A stretch of DNA of 64,000 nucleotides. It comes from Rhododendron vialii (lineage: Eukaryota; Streptophyta; Magnoliopsida; Ericales; Ericaceae). Each line of letters begins with the position of its first letter. Within the stretch, counting starts at the first letter, position 1. The notes under the pieces were generated by a model. That model was not told the DNA's origin, did not search any database, and was given only the letters and a program-made list of their open reading frames with translations. Below, piece after piece: positions 40,214 through 53,898 of this stretch. The DNA lies in the NCBI RefSeq assembly GCF_030253575.1, contig NC_080557.1, forward strand, positions 45,708,501-45,772,500, in the 5' to 3' direction. A program made the translations under genes and the position numbers.

Positions 40214-43200
40214 TGTAGTGAGAGAGAATGAGAGAGAGAGAGAGAGTAGTTCAGAGAGAGAAAGAGAGATAAATAGGTAGTTGATGTGGTATTGGACATT
40301 TTTGTGGGTGTGTAATAACGATAGCCATTCACTTCCAACTTTCTTAGATTTTCAATCGACTGGCTGATGAGAGAGATTGTCACACTGGACTAAGACTCTA
40401 AGAGCTGGCTTAATGGGCTCAAAAGTGTTAATGGGCCCAACGTTTGATAGCAAAGACACTTTACTTGGACATGTGGCAAGGGAAATGGTTGGGCTTAGGG
40501 CTTGCTTAGTGGGCTCGGAAGCCATTTCAAGACCTCTGCCACGAATAACTTGATTGAAATGGATCATAACCATGATGGTACAAATGTAGTGGCTACTCCC
40601 ATGCACATGGGCAGGGTTCGATTTTCGTAAGCTTTTATTCCCCTCCCCAAGTCCTCTACGATAGAGTAAATTAGGATTAACTAATGACAAAAAAAAAAAA
40701 CTGTCTAAGTGCTATGAGTAAGGCACTACATTCTATTTTTCTTCTTTCTTTTTGAGTTTTATTTTTTTCGGGAATATGATTCCGAAATTGTTTAGATTTG
40801 TTCATCGGAACAATATTCAAGGGTTGCGGGTGTATTAAACGATTTGATGCTCATAATTTTTTGAGGCAGATATATAACATCTCAAAACCGTAGATAACTT
40901 TTCATCATGAAGCAAACTCTTGTTCACGAATTTTGGAGACATCTAGTATATCCCAAAGATTTCCCTACATATTGATTTGATCCACTACTCATTCATGTAC
41001 CAATATGTTATTACCATATATAATCAAAATATGCCATTACCATGGCTATTATTCCTATCTCTCTCAATCATGCAAATTGTAATGGTGGTTTGTGCTGTGT
41101 CCATGTGTCTTGGCATAAAAGCCATGTGGGGACACGTATTTTCCCAATTTCCATCCCCATGCCCCCTTCTATTCCCAAAGGAACTTTCTTTCATTACCAT
41201 ATGAACACAATAAAATACTGCTACATGTTACATACATGCATTTCCCTCTCTCTCTCTCCCTTCTCTCTCTCTCATAATAATAAGAAGGAGAAGGAGAAGG
41301 CAAGGCAGGTCCATCCCCAGGAAGCTGCTTCTGGTTTTCAACTGCACATGGCCTCCAATATTTTCAATATCCATCATCCACTTTTGAAAACAGGGTAGTG
41401 ACACAAGACATTCACCTCCAAACCCAACCCCACATGGGTGCATGTGAAAACAGGCAGTTTATTCTCCTAAACAAATAGGGAATGTAATTGTGAAGTACAC
41501 ATTTTCTAGGGGGGTAGGGCGGTTGGTAGGGTCCAAACCCATGGTTGATAATTGTCCATCACTTTCCTCCATTTCAATTGGGTACTCCATAATAAACAAA
41601 TACTCCCACATGAAGGAAAAGGAATTATTACAGAGCCAATTTGATGATCCCATTAGTTGAAGGTAAAGAGGACTGCCCTAAATTTTAAAGGATTACCATG
41701 ACTTATCAGTCGTTTGGCTTGTCCCCTTGTCAGTTTACTGCCATAATTGAAATGGGGAGAACCCCGTTCTGCTAAGAAAAATAAATACTAATTATTTTTT
41801 AAATTAAAGGTGATGTATTACAAGAGAATGATCTGTCTCGTAAAATGAAAAATAAGTACTTAAAATTTAAGAACCTCGAACGGGATTGGAAACATATTCC
41901 TGGTGCAGAGGTCACCCCTTTAAAAGGGAAAGGTTCCTTGTACTCTGTCATATATGAAGGGAAAAAACATAGTTACATACTCGCTATCTAATACGGAAAT
42001 GACCCAACACACGTACACGCAATCGCGTGAGAATAAATCAAGCAAGAAAGAAAGAACACTTGCCATAAGGTAATGAGATACATTCACGGTTCACACCAAT
42101 TTTCACAGTGTATCAAAAGAAAACAAGCGTACAATTACATCCGTTGCGTATAACGCATTACATCCTTGAGGTCATCATCAACTCTCGTAGTAGGTCGAAC
42201 TTCGGCATAGTTCACAAAGTGACAAACCAAGACTGAACCGGATTTCGCAAACCCTACACTATCAGCAATAATCAAGTGCATAGAGTTGCATCACAAACTC
42301 TGATGTATTGCTTGATATCTTAATGGTGGGGTCCCCATAATTAAGCACCTATAACCCTGATCAATTGAGTTGTCTTGAGTCATAATTCATGAATCTTTGT
42401 CATACTTGCAAGTTACACTTTAGTAGGAGAAAAGAAACTAAGGATGAAATCCAAATCATTTTGAGCATGCAGCTTTTTGGGCTCCACATGGCCTGGTTGC
42501 TAAAAGAACCTTTAACAAGACTAAAGGGTGAATTGCTTCATAAGTGTCTAATCTATAAAGCAGTATAACCATGCTTTGTATTCTGAAAGATGACGAAGCA
42601 AAAAAAAAACTTCAGTGCTTCAAAACTATACTTCAGTTAAAAAAAACAGTAAGAATTAAGACCACAGGGATATGCATAATCAAAACTGTAAACAATACAA
42701 ACATATTGTCCATACACAGAGATGACCATGCCAACAAGGGTATTGTAGGTAATCTTGATTAAATTATGAAATATTCATATTTCAATTCTCATACTGCCAA
42801 GTTTAATTACCGTCCTACATTCTTCTTCAAAATAACTCGTTTACCGTCCCGAATTCTTCTTCAGAATGCGGTATGGCAACGTTGCATTCTCATGGCGCGA
42901 CATGAGCCTCATCTAAAAGTGAATTTTTCTACGAAAATATCCGGTAATATTCTCTAAAACCAAAAATAAAATAAAAAAGGAGAAAACCCAGGAGCAAGAA
43001 TTCTATTCTTCTTACCCACTTAAAGTTGACCATGAGAGAGGAAGAAGAAACAAGGAATCACCAGTAAGAAACATTATTCTCTCCATGTTTATTGTGGGAG
43101 TCAAATTCAGAAAAGTCCAAAAAATTCCAGGCCATTTCTTGCATATTACAAGCTGTTGGAGAAACCCAAGATCCCACGAGCTCTCCCAAAAAAAACTAAT

Positions 43201-43377
43201 CCCCATACAACAATAATGCTAATCATTTATTAATTCTGCAAAACCAATCATACCATTTTCTCCCCATTAGTACCTCTCATATAACACACCCTCTGACACC
43301 CTCTCTCTCTCCTCCCCATCTCTCTCCCCATTTCCAATGGTGGGAAAAAAAAACTAAGAGATTACTAACAAAGATCG
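40214..43377. other. Divergent intergenic region between PSB28 and MIK1
   Basis: About 3.2 kb without a supported gene; both neighbours are transcribed away from it, so it holds both promoters. A SINE-like segment is at 40575-40700. CT-rich runs at 41245-41275 and 43296-43335 may be leader or promoter sequence. Bases 41760-42960 are AT-rich and show nothing recognisable. Confidence 0.55.
40575..40700 (+). mobile_element. Possible tRNA-derived SINE
   Basis: An A-box-like TAGTGGCTACTCC (about 40588) and a B-box-like GGGTTCGATTTTC (about 40614) are followed by a 12-base A-run at 40689-40700. Spacing suits a short SINE, but the 5' end and target duplications were not identified. Confidence 0.4.
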
Positions 43378-46300
43378 ATGCAGCAGAAGAAGAACAACAA
43401 TATGAAGTTCTTTCAAACACAGTTCTTGTTCTTGTTTTTCTGTTTCTTCTGCTGTTGCATTGAGAGATCTTTTTCGGCCGATGAAACGTCTATTCTACTA
43501 TCGATAAAAGCAGGCCTAGTTGATCCGTCGGATCAGCTAGGGAATTGGAAGTTGCCAGCCAATGGCAACGGGAACGCTTCAGTCCAATGTGGTTGGACCG
43601 GAGTGTCCTGCAACTCTGATGGAGAAGTCGAAGTACTCGACCTCTCCCGCATGAATCTAAGCGGCATTGTCTCGGACGAGATACAAAACCTGGAGTCTCT
43701 CACTTCTCTCAACATTTGCTGCAATGCGTTTTCATCATCTCTGCCGAAATCCTTCTCAAGTTTCACCAAATTGCAGAGTCTTGACTTGAGTCAGAACAAC
43801 TTCGTTGATGCCTTTCCAGTGGGCATTGGGATGGCAGCAGGGTTGACAACACTGAATGTTTCCAGCAACAATTTCTCAGGAGAAATCCCGGAGGATTTCG
43901 GAAACGCAACGTCTCTCCAGATTCTTGATCTGAGAGGGAATTTCTTCGAAGGAACGATTCCGGGCTCTTTCAAAAACTTGGGGACATTGAAGTTTCTTGG
44001 GCTTTCTGGGAATAATCTTACAGGCCAATTGCCACCGGAGTTAGGCCAGATTTCCTCACTCGAGACTATGATTCTCGGGTACAACGAATTCGAAGGCGAA
44101 ATCCCAGCTGAGTTTGGTAATCTTACCAATCTCAAGTACCTTGATTTGTCAGTTGGCAATCTTGGTGGGTCCATTCCAGCTGAACTTGGAAAGCTAGAGG
44201 TGCTAAACACACTTTTGTTGTACAACAACGATTTTGAAGGGGCAATTCCACCAGATATTGGAAACATCACTTTGTTACAGATTCTGGATCTCTCTGACAA
44301 CAATTTGTCTGAAGAAATCCCACCTGAGATTTCTCAGCTGATAAATCTGCAGCTCCTAAACCTGATGGGCAACCAATTCTCAGGCTCAATCCCTTCTGGA
44401 TTGGGTGACTTGACTCAACTAACAGTCCTTGAGCTATGGAACAATACCCTTACCGGCCCTTTACCGCCTAATCTTGGCCAGAATTCACCCCTCCAGTGGT
44501 TGGACGTATCGTCCAATTCGCTTTCCGGTCAAATCCCGGCTACATTATGTGGTGGAGGTAACCTCACTAAACTGATCCTCTTCAACAATGATTTCTCCGG
44601 TCCAATTCCTACTGCATTGTCTGCTTGTACATCCCTTGTCCGTGTTAGAATGCAAAACAATCTTCTTTCTGGTACAATCCCAGTTGGTTTTGGCAAACTT
44701 GGGAAGCTTCAGAGGTTAGAATTGGCTAATAACAGTCTCACAGGCCAAATCCCAAGTGACATTTCTACTTCTACTTCACTTTCTTTCATTGATTTCTCCC
44801 AAAACCACCTCCAGTCTTCTCTTCCTCCCTCCATCCTTTCCATTCCCAATCTCCAAAACTTCTTGGCATCCAATAACAACTTAGTAGGAGAAATCCCAGA
44901 TCAGTTTCAAGACTGCCCTTCACTCGCGGTGCTTGATCTCTCCTCTAACCACTTCACAGGAAGCATTCCCGCGAGCATTGCTTCCTGTGAGAAATTGGTC
45001 ACTTTGAATCTCCATAGCAATCAATTAACCGGACCAATCCCAGTAGAAATCGCATTGATGCCCACATTATCCGTTCTTGATCTATCCAACAATTCTCTGA
45101 CCGGTGGATTACCCGAAAACTTTGGCAACTCTCCTGCCTTAGAAGTGCTCAATGTTTCTTACAACAACCTAGAGGGTCTTGTTCCTTCCAACGGTATGCT
45201 CAGGACAATAAACCCCAATGACCTTATCGGCAATGCTGGTCTCTGCGGTGGGGTCTTACCCCCTTGCTCCCAAAACTCAATCTATAGGGAAAAGAGTTTG
45301 CACGCTAAACACATTGTTGCAGGATGGGTCATAGCCATCGCATCGCTTTTGGCTTTCGCGTTGGCAGTTTTAGGTGGTCAATCTCTATACAAGAGGTGGT
45401 ACTTAGATGGGTGTTGCTTCGAGGAAAGGTTTGAAATGGGGAAAGGACAGTGGCCTTGGAGATTACTGGCATTCCAGAGGCTTGGGTTCACCAGCGACGA
45501 TATTTTAGAGTGCATCGAGGATTCGAATGTGGTTGGAACGGGTGCGACTGGGGTTGTTTACAAGGCAGATTTACGACGACTGAATACAGTTGTGGCAGTT
45601 AAAAAGTTGTGGAAATCGGGGACAGATATCGAACTGGGGACAAGCGATGATCTTGTTGGGGAAGTGAATGTCCTTGGGAGGTTAAGGCATCGGAATATTG
45701 TGAGATTATTGGGATTTCTTCACAATGATTCTCAATCAATGATAGTCTACGAGTATATGCCGAATGGAAGCCTTGGTTCAGCTTTACATGGAAAGCAAGG
45801 AGGGAGGATGCTTGTGGATTGGGTTTTGAGATACAACATAGCAGTTGGAGTAGCTCAAGGGCTCGCATATCTCCATCACGACTGCCACCCTGCGGTCCTC
45901 CACCGGGATGTCAAGTCAAATAACATATTGCTCGACGCGAATCTTGAAGCGAGGATTGCAGATTTCGGATTGGCGAGGATGTTGGTTAGAAAGAATGAGA
46001 CAGTTTCTGTGGTTGCTGGATCCTACGGATACATAGCCCCTGGTGAGTTCCTAGTTTTGCTAAATCTTTTCCTAAGTTCTTTCATCTATTTCGTGTCAAC
46101 TAATAACTATACAAAATGTTCTTTAGAAAATGTTTTAAGATTTTTCCTACCACTTGATTCTTTTGGACAATTTCTAGTAATCTAAAACAGCCTAAGCTAC
46201 AAAAATATAGACTTTTTTTCAGATGTCTCGAATAGTAAAGATGGACATACAAATTGAGACAAGGGAGTAACAAAACTGATTATTTCATTGGAGATATATT

Positions 46301-46741
46301 AACAGTGCTGAATTTGAATGATTCTTGGCAGAATACGGATATACGTTGAAAGTGGACGAGAAGAGCGATATATACAGCTACGGAGTTGTTCTGATGGAGC
46401 TTCTAACGGGTAAACACCCGTTGGATCCTAAGTTTGCAGAATCTGGTGACATAGTTGAATGGATTCGGAGGATGATTCGAGAAAACAAATCTCTGGAAGA
46501 AACACTGGACCCTATCGTTGGAAATTGCAAACATGTTCAGGAAGAGATGCTTTTGGTTCTTCGGATAGCGCTTCTTTGTACAGCCAAGCTTCCGAAAGAC
46601 AGGCCATCCATGAGGGATGTCATAACCATGCTTGGAGAGGCAAAGCCTCGAAGAAAAAGCAGTAGCACCGGTGCCATAGGAAATGCTGTTGACAAAGAAA
46701 AGCCGGTCTTTACCACATCACCAGTAAATGGCCTAATGTAA
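43378..46741 (+). CDS. MIK1: LRR receptor-like kinase, MIK1/PXL2 type (LRR XI)
   Basis: Plasma-membrane receptor kinase of the PXY-like group. MIK1 in Arabidopsis acts with MDIS1 in pollen-tube perception of LURE peptides, and PXL genes relate to CLE41/TDIF-type vascular signalling. Exons 43378-46042 and 46332-46741 join in phase 1 (CCCCTG|GTGAGT, GGCAG|AATACGG) to give 1024 residues. There is a signal peptide ([12 protein letters not shown]), an LRR-N cap ([13 protein letters not shown]), about twenty LRRs, and a transmembrane helix at about 645-667. The kinase has the glycine loop [12 protein letters not shown] (about 718), [15 protein letters not shown] (about 842) and DFGLAR (about 862), so it is an RD kinase and probably active. 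The single intron falls in the APE motif, as usual for the subfamily. PXL1 is the main alternative; neighbours IAA11 and PSB28 favour MIK1. Confidence 0.9.
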
Positions 46742-48484
46742 GAACAGGACACCAGATCAGTTAATTTGAAGCATAGGTAACACGAGGTCGCAATCAGTGC
46801 ACAAGGTCCGGGAAAGATGACAGTAGGCGGCGTAACGTCACTCTCGTGTGAACATCCTAATTCTTGCGATCGTCACAACGTTGTGACGGACAACACTTAC
46901 CATCGTTTCAGGTCATGACCTGTTGATAATAGAGTCACTCCTGAGTGTTTTAATTCTTCTTCTTCTGTACGTACAAGTTTCTTTGTTTAATCTGTAATCC
47001 CTTTTTCCCAAGTTTTGTTGTTTCATCTTTCTTTCTTTTGTTGTACAAGCAAATATATTTAAGCTAAATACAAAACCACCTTATTGTACCTACTGTAGAA
47101 TTACAACAATGGAATTTTCAGTTGCCCTGTTCGTTCGTGTTTCTTTTCTTTTACGCACGATTCTCTACTGGGGAAAAAAAATTCGAAGCCTACAGTTCCC
47201 CTGCATCTCATGCTTGCATTCAGATGACCCAAGAACCTGAGAAAAAAAGAAGCCTATCCGTTAATGAGACTGCAGTTTTTGATGGTACCTAGTGTTGAAT
47301 AACTTGATATAAACTGGTAGGCTTATTTCGTAACAACTTGAGTTTTTGGTACAGTTGGTGATGCAACATGTTATTAGGCTTTATGGGAGATTGATTCATT
47401 CAATCACGGCAGGGGAGCTAGTCAAAATAGAAAAACTCACATCTGGGGTTCGAGCTCTATCTCCAGATCAATATTGAGTTCCACTACACCTAGGAATCAA
47501 CCGCGCGAAAACTCTCTCGGCATTTTCTCCATGTTTGCTTCATACTTTGTCTCCATTTGCATGTTTCTCTCTGGCCAAACGTTTACATCTCCAAATGCAA
47601 GATAGAGGCACACATGAAAAAGGGGCTAGGATAGTTCGCTAAAAAAAAAATTGGCTGCTATTGAGACGATGATTTAGCATCAGCGAACATACTCACATAA
47701 TCACATCTCATGTTTCAAAGGCAAGAAGCTACACTAATGAAAACCCCATGCCCAGATCAACTAGAACTGCAACCTTGCCAGGGAAGATACAGCAACTGAA
47801 GCTGTATACTCAACTTTCAATACCTTCTGGATAAGATGGTCTTGTCCGTTGGATTTCCAGATATTACTCATCATCAGAATAAATAAACAACACAGATTGA
47901 TTGTAAGTTGATATATAATCTCTCAGGGTAAAAGAGAGTCTCAGCCAGTATAACATGCAAAAGTGCATCTCGATAGTTACCAACACACAAAAACTGCAAT
48001 TACAGGGTATTGAGGGTGACAGAAACGAAAAACATCATAAAGGAGACCGTAAACTTCTAAAATAGAGAAAGACAACAGATTTGCAACATAAGGAACCATT
48101 TCATAGACAAACCATGTGAACTTTCTTTCCATTAACAAGGACAAAAGAATCCATTTCGGGTGCAGCAAACCTCATCAACAAAAGCATCCCGTACATACAA
48201 CAGAACGCAGCTTTTGTTAAGTATATGCATATGTAACATAGATTACTAAGATGCTGGTCACGTCCACAGACAAAAGGCTCTCCCAGAGGATGGGTGAAAA
48301 ATACTGCGGAGAAAAGCAACCAAAAAAAAGAAGATTCCCAAGAAACATATCAACCATAGAGGATCAGTCATTACTTCAACAAAATGCTTATGGACCATGC
48401 AGTATCTCTCGTTTTCTCCTGTGTGTATTCCATTCTTCAAGTGTGGGGTTATGTTCGTCTTACTAAATGAGTAGGGAAACCAGT
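46742..48484. other. Convergent 3' region of MIK1 and IAA11
   Basis: No gene is supported. The first ~300 bases are likely MIK1 3' UTR and the last ~400 likely IAA11 3' UTR. GGGGTTCGAGCTC at about 47455 resembles a Pol III B-box without other SINE features. Confidence 0.5.
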
Positions 48485-51400
48485 CTAGATGGGCTTACTT
48501 TCCCTCCCATTCCGTTCTTGGAAGCTCGACCCTTCAAAATAGAAATGACAAAATAATTAGTATAAAGATCTATGTCGTACTATAAAGAATGACATTGTTT
48601 GCTAGACATCAACATACCAAGTCCATTAGCCTCAGATGTCCTCATGATTCTAAGCCTCTTCACAGAACTAATAAACATCCTGAATACAAATAACAATTGA
48701 AAAGTGTCAAAACAGACTTGAGTCTGGTTAAAGTGCTCAAAACTGAAAGAGTGAGTACGTGTGAAGTTTCTAAGAAGTCACTTAAACAGGTAGTGTGAGG
48801 GAAAAATCTTTCAAAATTTGGAAACATTTATATCTTCACTTATTTCCATGTTTGATGGGGGCACTAATAGAATTTATTTGTTTACCCACTGTTCCTTGTC
48901 ATGAAGTTTCAATCCCCTTATATCACAAGTAAAACACCAAAAGTATATCAATATTACACAAATTATCAGTGGAACACACCGTTAACTCCCTTCAGATTCT
49001 GCCAAAAAATCTATATTCCAGATGATGGAAGACTCGTATTGAGTTGATGGTCTAGTGCACAAGGTTCTTACAGTGAGGGATCGGTTGATAACTTTGGGAT
49101 AACAAAAGGGCACCTACAAATTCGTCGCATTTTCCTAGACATATTGGACTACGCGAATCCTCGAAGGACTTTAAAGACAGAACATACAACCAGCAATGAT
49201 ATCTGCAGCAACGATGTAATAGTAGACTGTCATATTGTACACGTTGATCAATCAATACTCCTACACACTATGTATCTAGATTAGAGCACATGAGTTAAAT
49301 TCATTAGCTGATCACATAGAACTCCTATAGTCATCGATCACTATAGTGTTTATAAATGAGCTGAAGAGACCTACCTCCATGGAACATCGCCCACAAGCAT
49401 CCAATCTCCCTCTTTGTCTTCATAAGTGAGCACAAAGTCAGATGATCCGTCCAATAACTTTGAGGCTGGTCTCGTTGCTTCTGTCATTGCTTCATACTCC
49501 CCCTTGCTTGGTCCTAATCACGCAGAAATTGTCATTATCACTCACAACAAAGACACACAAAGTCTACACAGGGACAAGTAAAACATCAAACTGTATCAAG
49601 TTCCCGAGACTCAATCAAGATATCATCCTCAGAAAGATACTTCAAAAGGTTTGGCATTTACGTCAAACACAAACTGTGCAGCAGCAAATTTCAAAGAATC
49701 ATGAATTTGATCACCTTCATCCTATCTTATGAAAAGTCATTGTATATTAACCCTGTGTTGAGAGTCTTTGCACATATGCAAATGCAAGCAAATCAAACAT
49801 TTTGCTGGCCATTGTAAAATGACTCAACTTTCAGCACTAGCACAGCTGGTAACTTTCTTTTTGTTAATGAATAAAGCTACAAGCATGCTAAACTGCTAAG
49901 AGTCACGTTTCTTGAAAGCCCTACCATGAAATTGCAGAACCTAGAAATCTATCCTCAAGGAAGTTGTCTTAATGACGAAGCATTTGAGGCTACAAATATC
50001 AACATCCAACATCTAATAAACTCTCCTTGACCTAATCTTTCTTTTCCCTTCTAATGGAAGTTTATATGGGCTCCGGGGGAAGGTAGAGGTAGAGAGGAGG
50101 GCTTGAATTTAGTGAACAAATTTAATCAAACGAATCAAAATAAATAACCACTGAAATTCTGACCAAAATATGAGGGAGTACAACAACTCACGTCTCAAAC
50201 CACCAGTTGTGGTAGGTCCACAAAACATGTGCTCCAATGCTTGTGCTAATGTTTCATAACAGCTATGAGCATTCAGATCCACCTTTCTTCCAATTGGAAA
50301 TCCATCCATGTTCACCTTCACAAATGGTGAATTCCTCGGCTGTCCTTTCTCCTTAACAGTGCTGTTGTTCTTTTGGTTTCCGCTCTTAGTCATGTCCACC
50401 CCACCATTCTTGCTTGAATTTTTCTCAACCTTGGCGTGAAATGCTTCAGTGGTAGGTAATTTTGCTTGGTTGACCAAGCTGTTCATTCTATAAGCTCTTA
50501 TAGGAGGCCATCCCACAACTTGACTGCTTCAACAATCACATGATAAGGGGAAAATTCCATGAGGCAAGAAACTAATGGCAACAATTTAGTGGCTACAATC
50601 AAGTCAACTTGACAAATAAGTATATAAGAAATAGTAAGAAAAACAGGTCCAACATCAGCAGATTACCAAGTATGCAAAAATTAAAAGGAAACTGATTGTA
50701 GTCGTAGGAAAGAAATACGATAAAATGAAGCTCATCAGTCACTCTGAAAATTTCGGACTTAGAAATTACTGCAAATATCAAATAACCAAGCCCTGATGAT
50801 AACCTCGAACTAGCTGGAAGTTCCAGGGGTTTTACAAAATAGAAGCAATGTGAATCTACTAAATCCAGAACTATCACTATTTTATCATTCGGATGTTCAT
50901 TCCAGGTGAGGTGATGGTACTTGTTTGTCAATCGTTTCCCAAATTGCCTATTCATTAGAGCAAAGGCACCATGCATACACTTTTTGCAGTATACTGGGTG
51001 AATACTAGTGGTTTAGCAGACGTTTAAGAGGACACTGCAAAAAAATAAAAACTAAGGCACAGATTTTATGGTTCGTAATTGATTAATTGATTAAAACCCT
51101 TCAAATGCAAGTACAATTGTAGATCCCATCCTCCACAAGTAGTGATTCAACTTTCACATCACCCTTGCCATCAGGTAAGGGAATTCTAGGCGACAAACCA
51201 TCATATTTTCCCTTCCAAATTTTCGAACAATACTGCAGTCATATGATGCAAGACAGATGGTATTGTCAATAATATGAAGGCCTAACAAGGTGCAGTTAAA
51301 CTTCTAGCACCAAATGTGTTAGAACCTGTGACTCATATGTTAATATGAAGAGATACTAATAAGTTCTTGTTCAGTTGATTGAATAAGAAGATTGAATAAG

Positions 51401-52834
51401 AAACGACAGCCGCTCTCGCTCCCATTTGGATGTACCCGGTATTGGGGAATCACGTATATTCTGTGTGTTGATTTCTTTACTGTTTTCTATTCACATATCG
51501 TGTGTGTGGCCCGCTAGAATCACATAGAACCTCAGCAGTTCATGGAAGGGAACCCACCCTTGGCAGATTCAGAGAAATGTAAGCACATAAATGGAGAAAT
51601 GACTTTTTCCACTTAAATCCTTTTATTTGGTAGTATATAGGGTCTGGGGTATCTTTTTCCCGGAGTCTAACTCCTCAGCATCCCAATTCTAACTCATTGA
51701 CAGAACTCAAATTGCATTAAATATTAAGGAGAGGCCTCATTATTGTTCTTTACTAATGGAAAATTCCTTAATGATGATTTATTTTCAATCAGCTGAACAA
51801 AGAATAAATCAAAAAGAGAACCAGAAAAGGAAACAAAAGGTACACCTTATCTCTGGAATCAGATTCCACAGCAACTATACACTCCTAATAATAACTGAAA
51901 ATGAAAACTAAGAAAAATAATAAAGGCAGGCAGGGTGAAATAGAAAAGAAAAAGAAGGCAGGATTAGGCAAAAACATTTAGGGCTGCAAAAGACTTAATT
52001 TAGAGCTCTTCGCAAGCAGCTCAGGGCTTGGCTCGGTAGTAAATGAGTCGAGCTTGATTTTTAAGCTCGCCTAGTAAAAGAGTCAAACTTGAGTTAAGTT
52101 GTAACTCAGGTTTGTTTGTAGAGGTTCGGCGCAAAACAAACATGTAAACTAGCTTGGCTCGAACACCTCCATACTAAATGAGCCAAGCTCGAGCTCGACT
52201 CGTGCCCGGGCAGAGCTTGAGCTAGGCTAGTTTTGAACGAGCCAAGCTTGAAACTTCAAAGCTCGGCTCGGCTTGGGTCATTTGCAGCCCTAAATTTTAA
52301 GATTCCAGAAAAACAAGCCTCATAAATGCAACCGAAATCCATCAAAACATAAATCAGGGGCAAACAAGCATAAACCAATGATCTATCAGGGTAAAAACCC
52401 ATAAAAAGGAAAAAAGGAAAAGAACTGCAAAAACCCATAAAAAGGAAAAGAACAGCAAGAAATTGAAATTACCTAGAATCAGCAGTTCTCTTGGTTCCGG
52501 TGGGGAAACTAACTTTGGTCATGGAAGAAGACGATGATGAAGACGACAAGGAGGACGGAGACTTACTACAAGGGAAATCTTTAGCCGTCAAAATCCTCCC
52601 ATATTGGCCCCATGTTCCTCCGTCCGAGTTCACAGCCTGCTTAGCTTTCAACCCACCGCCGCCGCCGAGGCTCAGCCCAAGACCCAACTCAAGCTCAGAA
52701 TCATTCGGGTCCGAGGAAGATTCCTCGGAGCTCAAACCCAGGTTGTCCTCCTTCGACACTGTCGACGCCGACCCACCTCCGCCGCCGCCGCCGGAGGAGG
52801 AAATACCCAGTATACCCAGATCACCTTCCATCAC
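48485..52834 (-). CDS. IAA11: Auxin-responsive Aux/IAA repressor, IAA11 type
   Basis: Nuclear repressor that binds auxin response factors and is degraded after auxin-dependent TIR1/AFB binding. Five exons, 52834-52473, 50523-50192, 49513-49375, 48679-48618 and 48531-48485, join in phase to give 313 residues. Domain I/EAR repressor motif LELGLGLSL lies at 48-56 (recruits TOPLESS). A KR pair at 115-116 precedes the degron VVGWPPIR at 123-130. The PB1 domain (domains III and IV) runs from [17 protein letters not shown] (about 188) to [12 protein letters not shown] (about 280). The C-terminal RLRIM helix is present. QVVGWPPI followed by [11 protein letters not shown] identifies the IAA11 group over IAA18/IAA26. 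Intron 1 (about 1.95 kb) contains GAGCTCGAGC element copy 4. Confidence 0.93.
51980..52291. mobile_element. GAGCTCGAGC-rich element, copy 4 (best-preserved ends)
   Basis: Inside IAA11 intron 1. It starts AGGGCTGCAAAAG and ends CATTTGCAGCCCT, an 11-base terminal inverted repeat (AGGGCTGCAAA). The inside carries GAGCCAAGCTCGAGCTCG and related words. It closely resembles copy 1 at 9181-9471. Confidence 0.75.
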
Positions 52835-53413
52835 GAATCGCCAGGAAAACTAGGAAATTTTTCAAGAATCAGAAGGAGAAGGGATGAAGAGGGTTTGTTG
52901 TTTTTTGTGGGTTTATTAGTTTTTGTTGGGTCTGGTTGGTAAATAGGAGATGAGAAAAGAGAAAAGAGGAAAGGAAAGGGGAAAGGTAGGTGTGGTGGTG
53001 GTGGGGGGAAGAGTGATTATGGTTGAAGGGGGTGGGGCCCAGGTGTCGGGTTTGTGGGCGTCACTCGCATCATCGGTTTCTCCAGCCGTCCCTACAAGTA
53101 GTACTACTCCCTAACAAGAGTACTCAACAGTGGTGTTGGTGGGGAATACTGGACTGGACTTTGAGCTTAACAGTGGAGCTTTTCTTGGCTACTGCCATTA
53201 TTAGTGTAGCTAAGCTAGGTAGGCCTCTGTTTGCTGGCAATCCTTTCTTGTTTCGTCTTTTTCATTTCTGGTTTTCTGGCAATTAAGGGTGATTGTACCC
53301 ATTGCATTATTCATTAGTACTTTAGTACTCAGTACTATGGTTGTATGATATTTTCATTCATTTTCTCGGCTTGAAATTGTAGTTGACCTTGAACTTTAAA
53401 AATAATCAGAGCG
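52835..53413. other. IAA11 promoter and leader region
   Basis: Purine-rich on the plus strand (52870-53030), so CT-rich in the IAA11 leader. No TGTCTC-type auxin element was noted close to the start. The short plus-strand frames overlapping exon 1 are shadows. Confidence 0.5.
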
Positions 53414-53674
53414 AGGGCGGTAAACAAGTCAAAAATTTGAGTTTGAGTTCGGCTCGAGCCTTGACGAACATAGACCTTAATAAGCCAAACATAGTTATTT
53501 ATAGAGTACTAAATGAGCCTTTTTAATTAAGTCGAGCCTCTCTTAAAGAACTAAGCTTTTGCCGAACAAGCTAAATGAGCAACAACTTTAGCTTGGCTCT
53601 TATAATAAACGCATTGAGTAGAGCGTTAACAAGCTGAGCCGAATTCACGAGCTGCTCAGCTCATTTATAGCCCT
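53414..53674. mobile_element. GAGCTCGAGC-rich element, copy 5
   Basis: Begins AGGGCGGTAAACAAG and ends CTCATTTATAGCCCT, a diverged terminal inverted pair. The interior is degraded compared with copies 1, 3 and 4. Confidence 0.6.
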
Positions 53675-53898
53675 AATCAGAGCTAATTGGGGCTTACCGT
53701 CCCACTTTGAAAATGTTATTGTACATTGCTTCTTCTTTTTTTTTGTCCCGTAATCTCAAATTAATTTATGTACATCTTGAATAAATTTTGGGACCCGAAT
53801 TCTACTGGCCATTTGTGAGGAGCCCCACTAACACCTAAAGGGCAAGTGTAGTATACGCGTACCTCTAAGTAAACACAACAAAATGATACATTTGTATT

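Noticed and set aside
48485-52834. Assignment of the Aux/IAA gene to IAA26 or IAA18
   Set aside because: The degron context and C-terminal helix match the IAA11 group better, and PSB28 and MIK1 neighbours agree.
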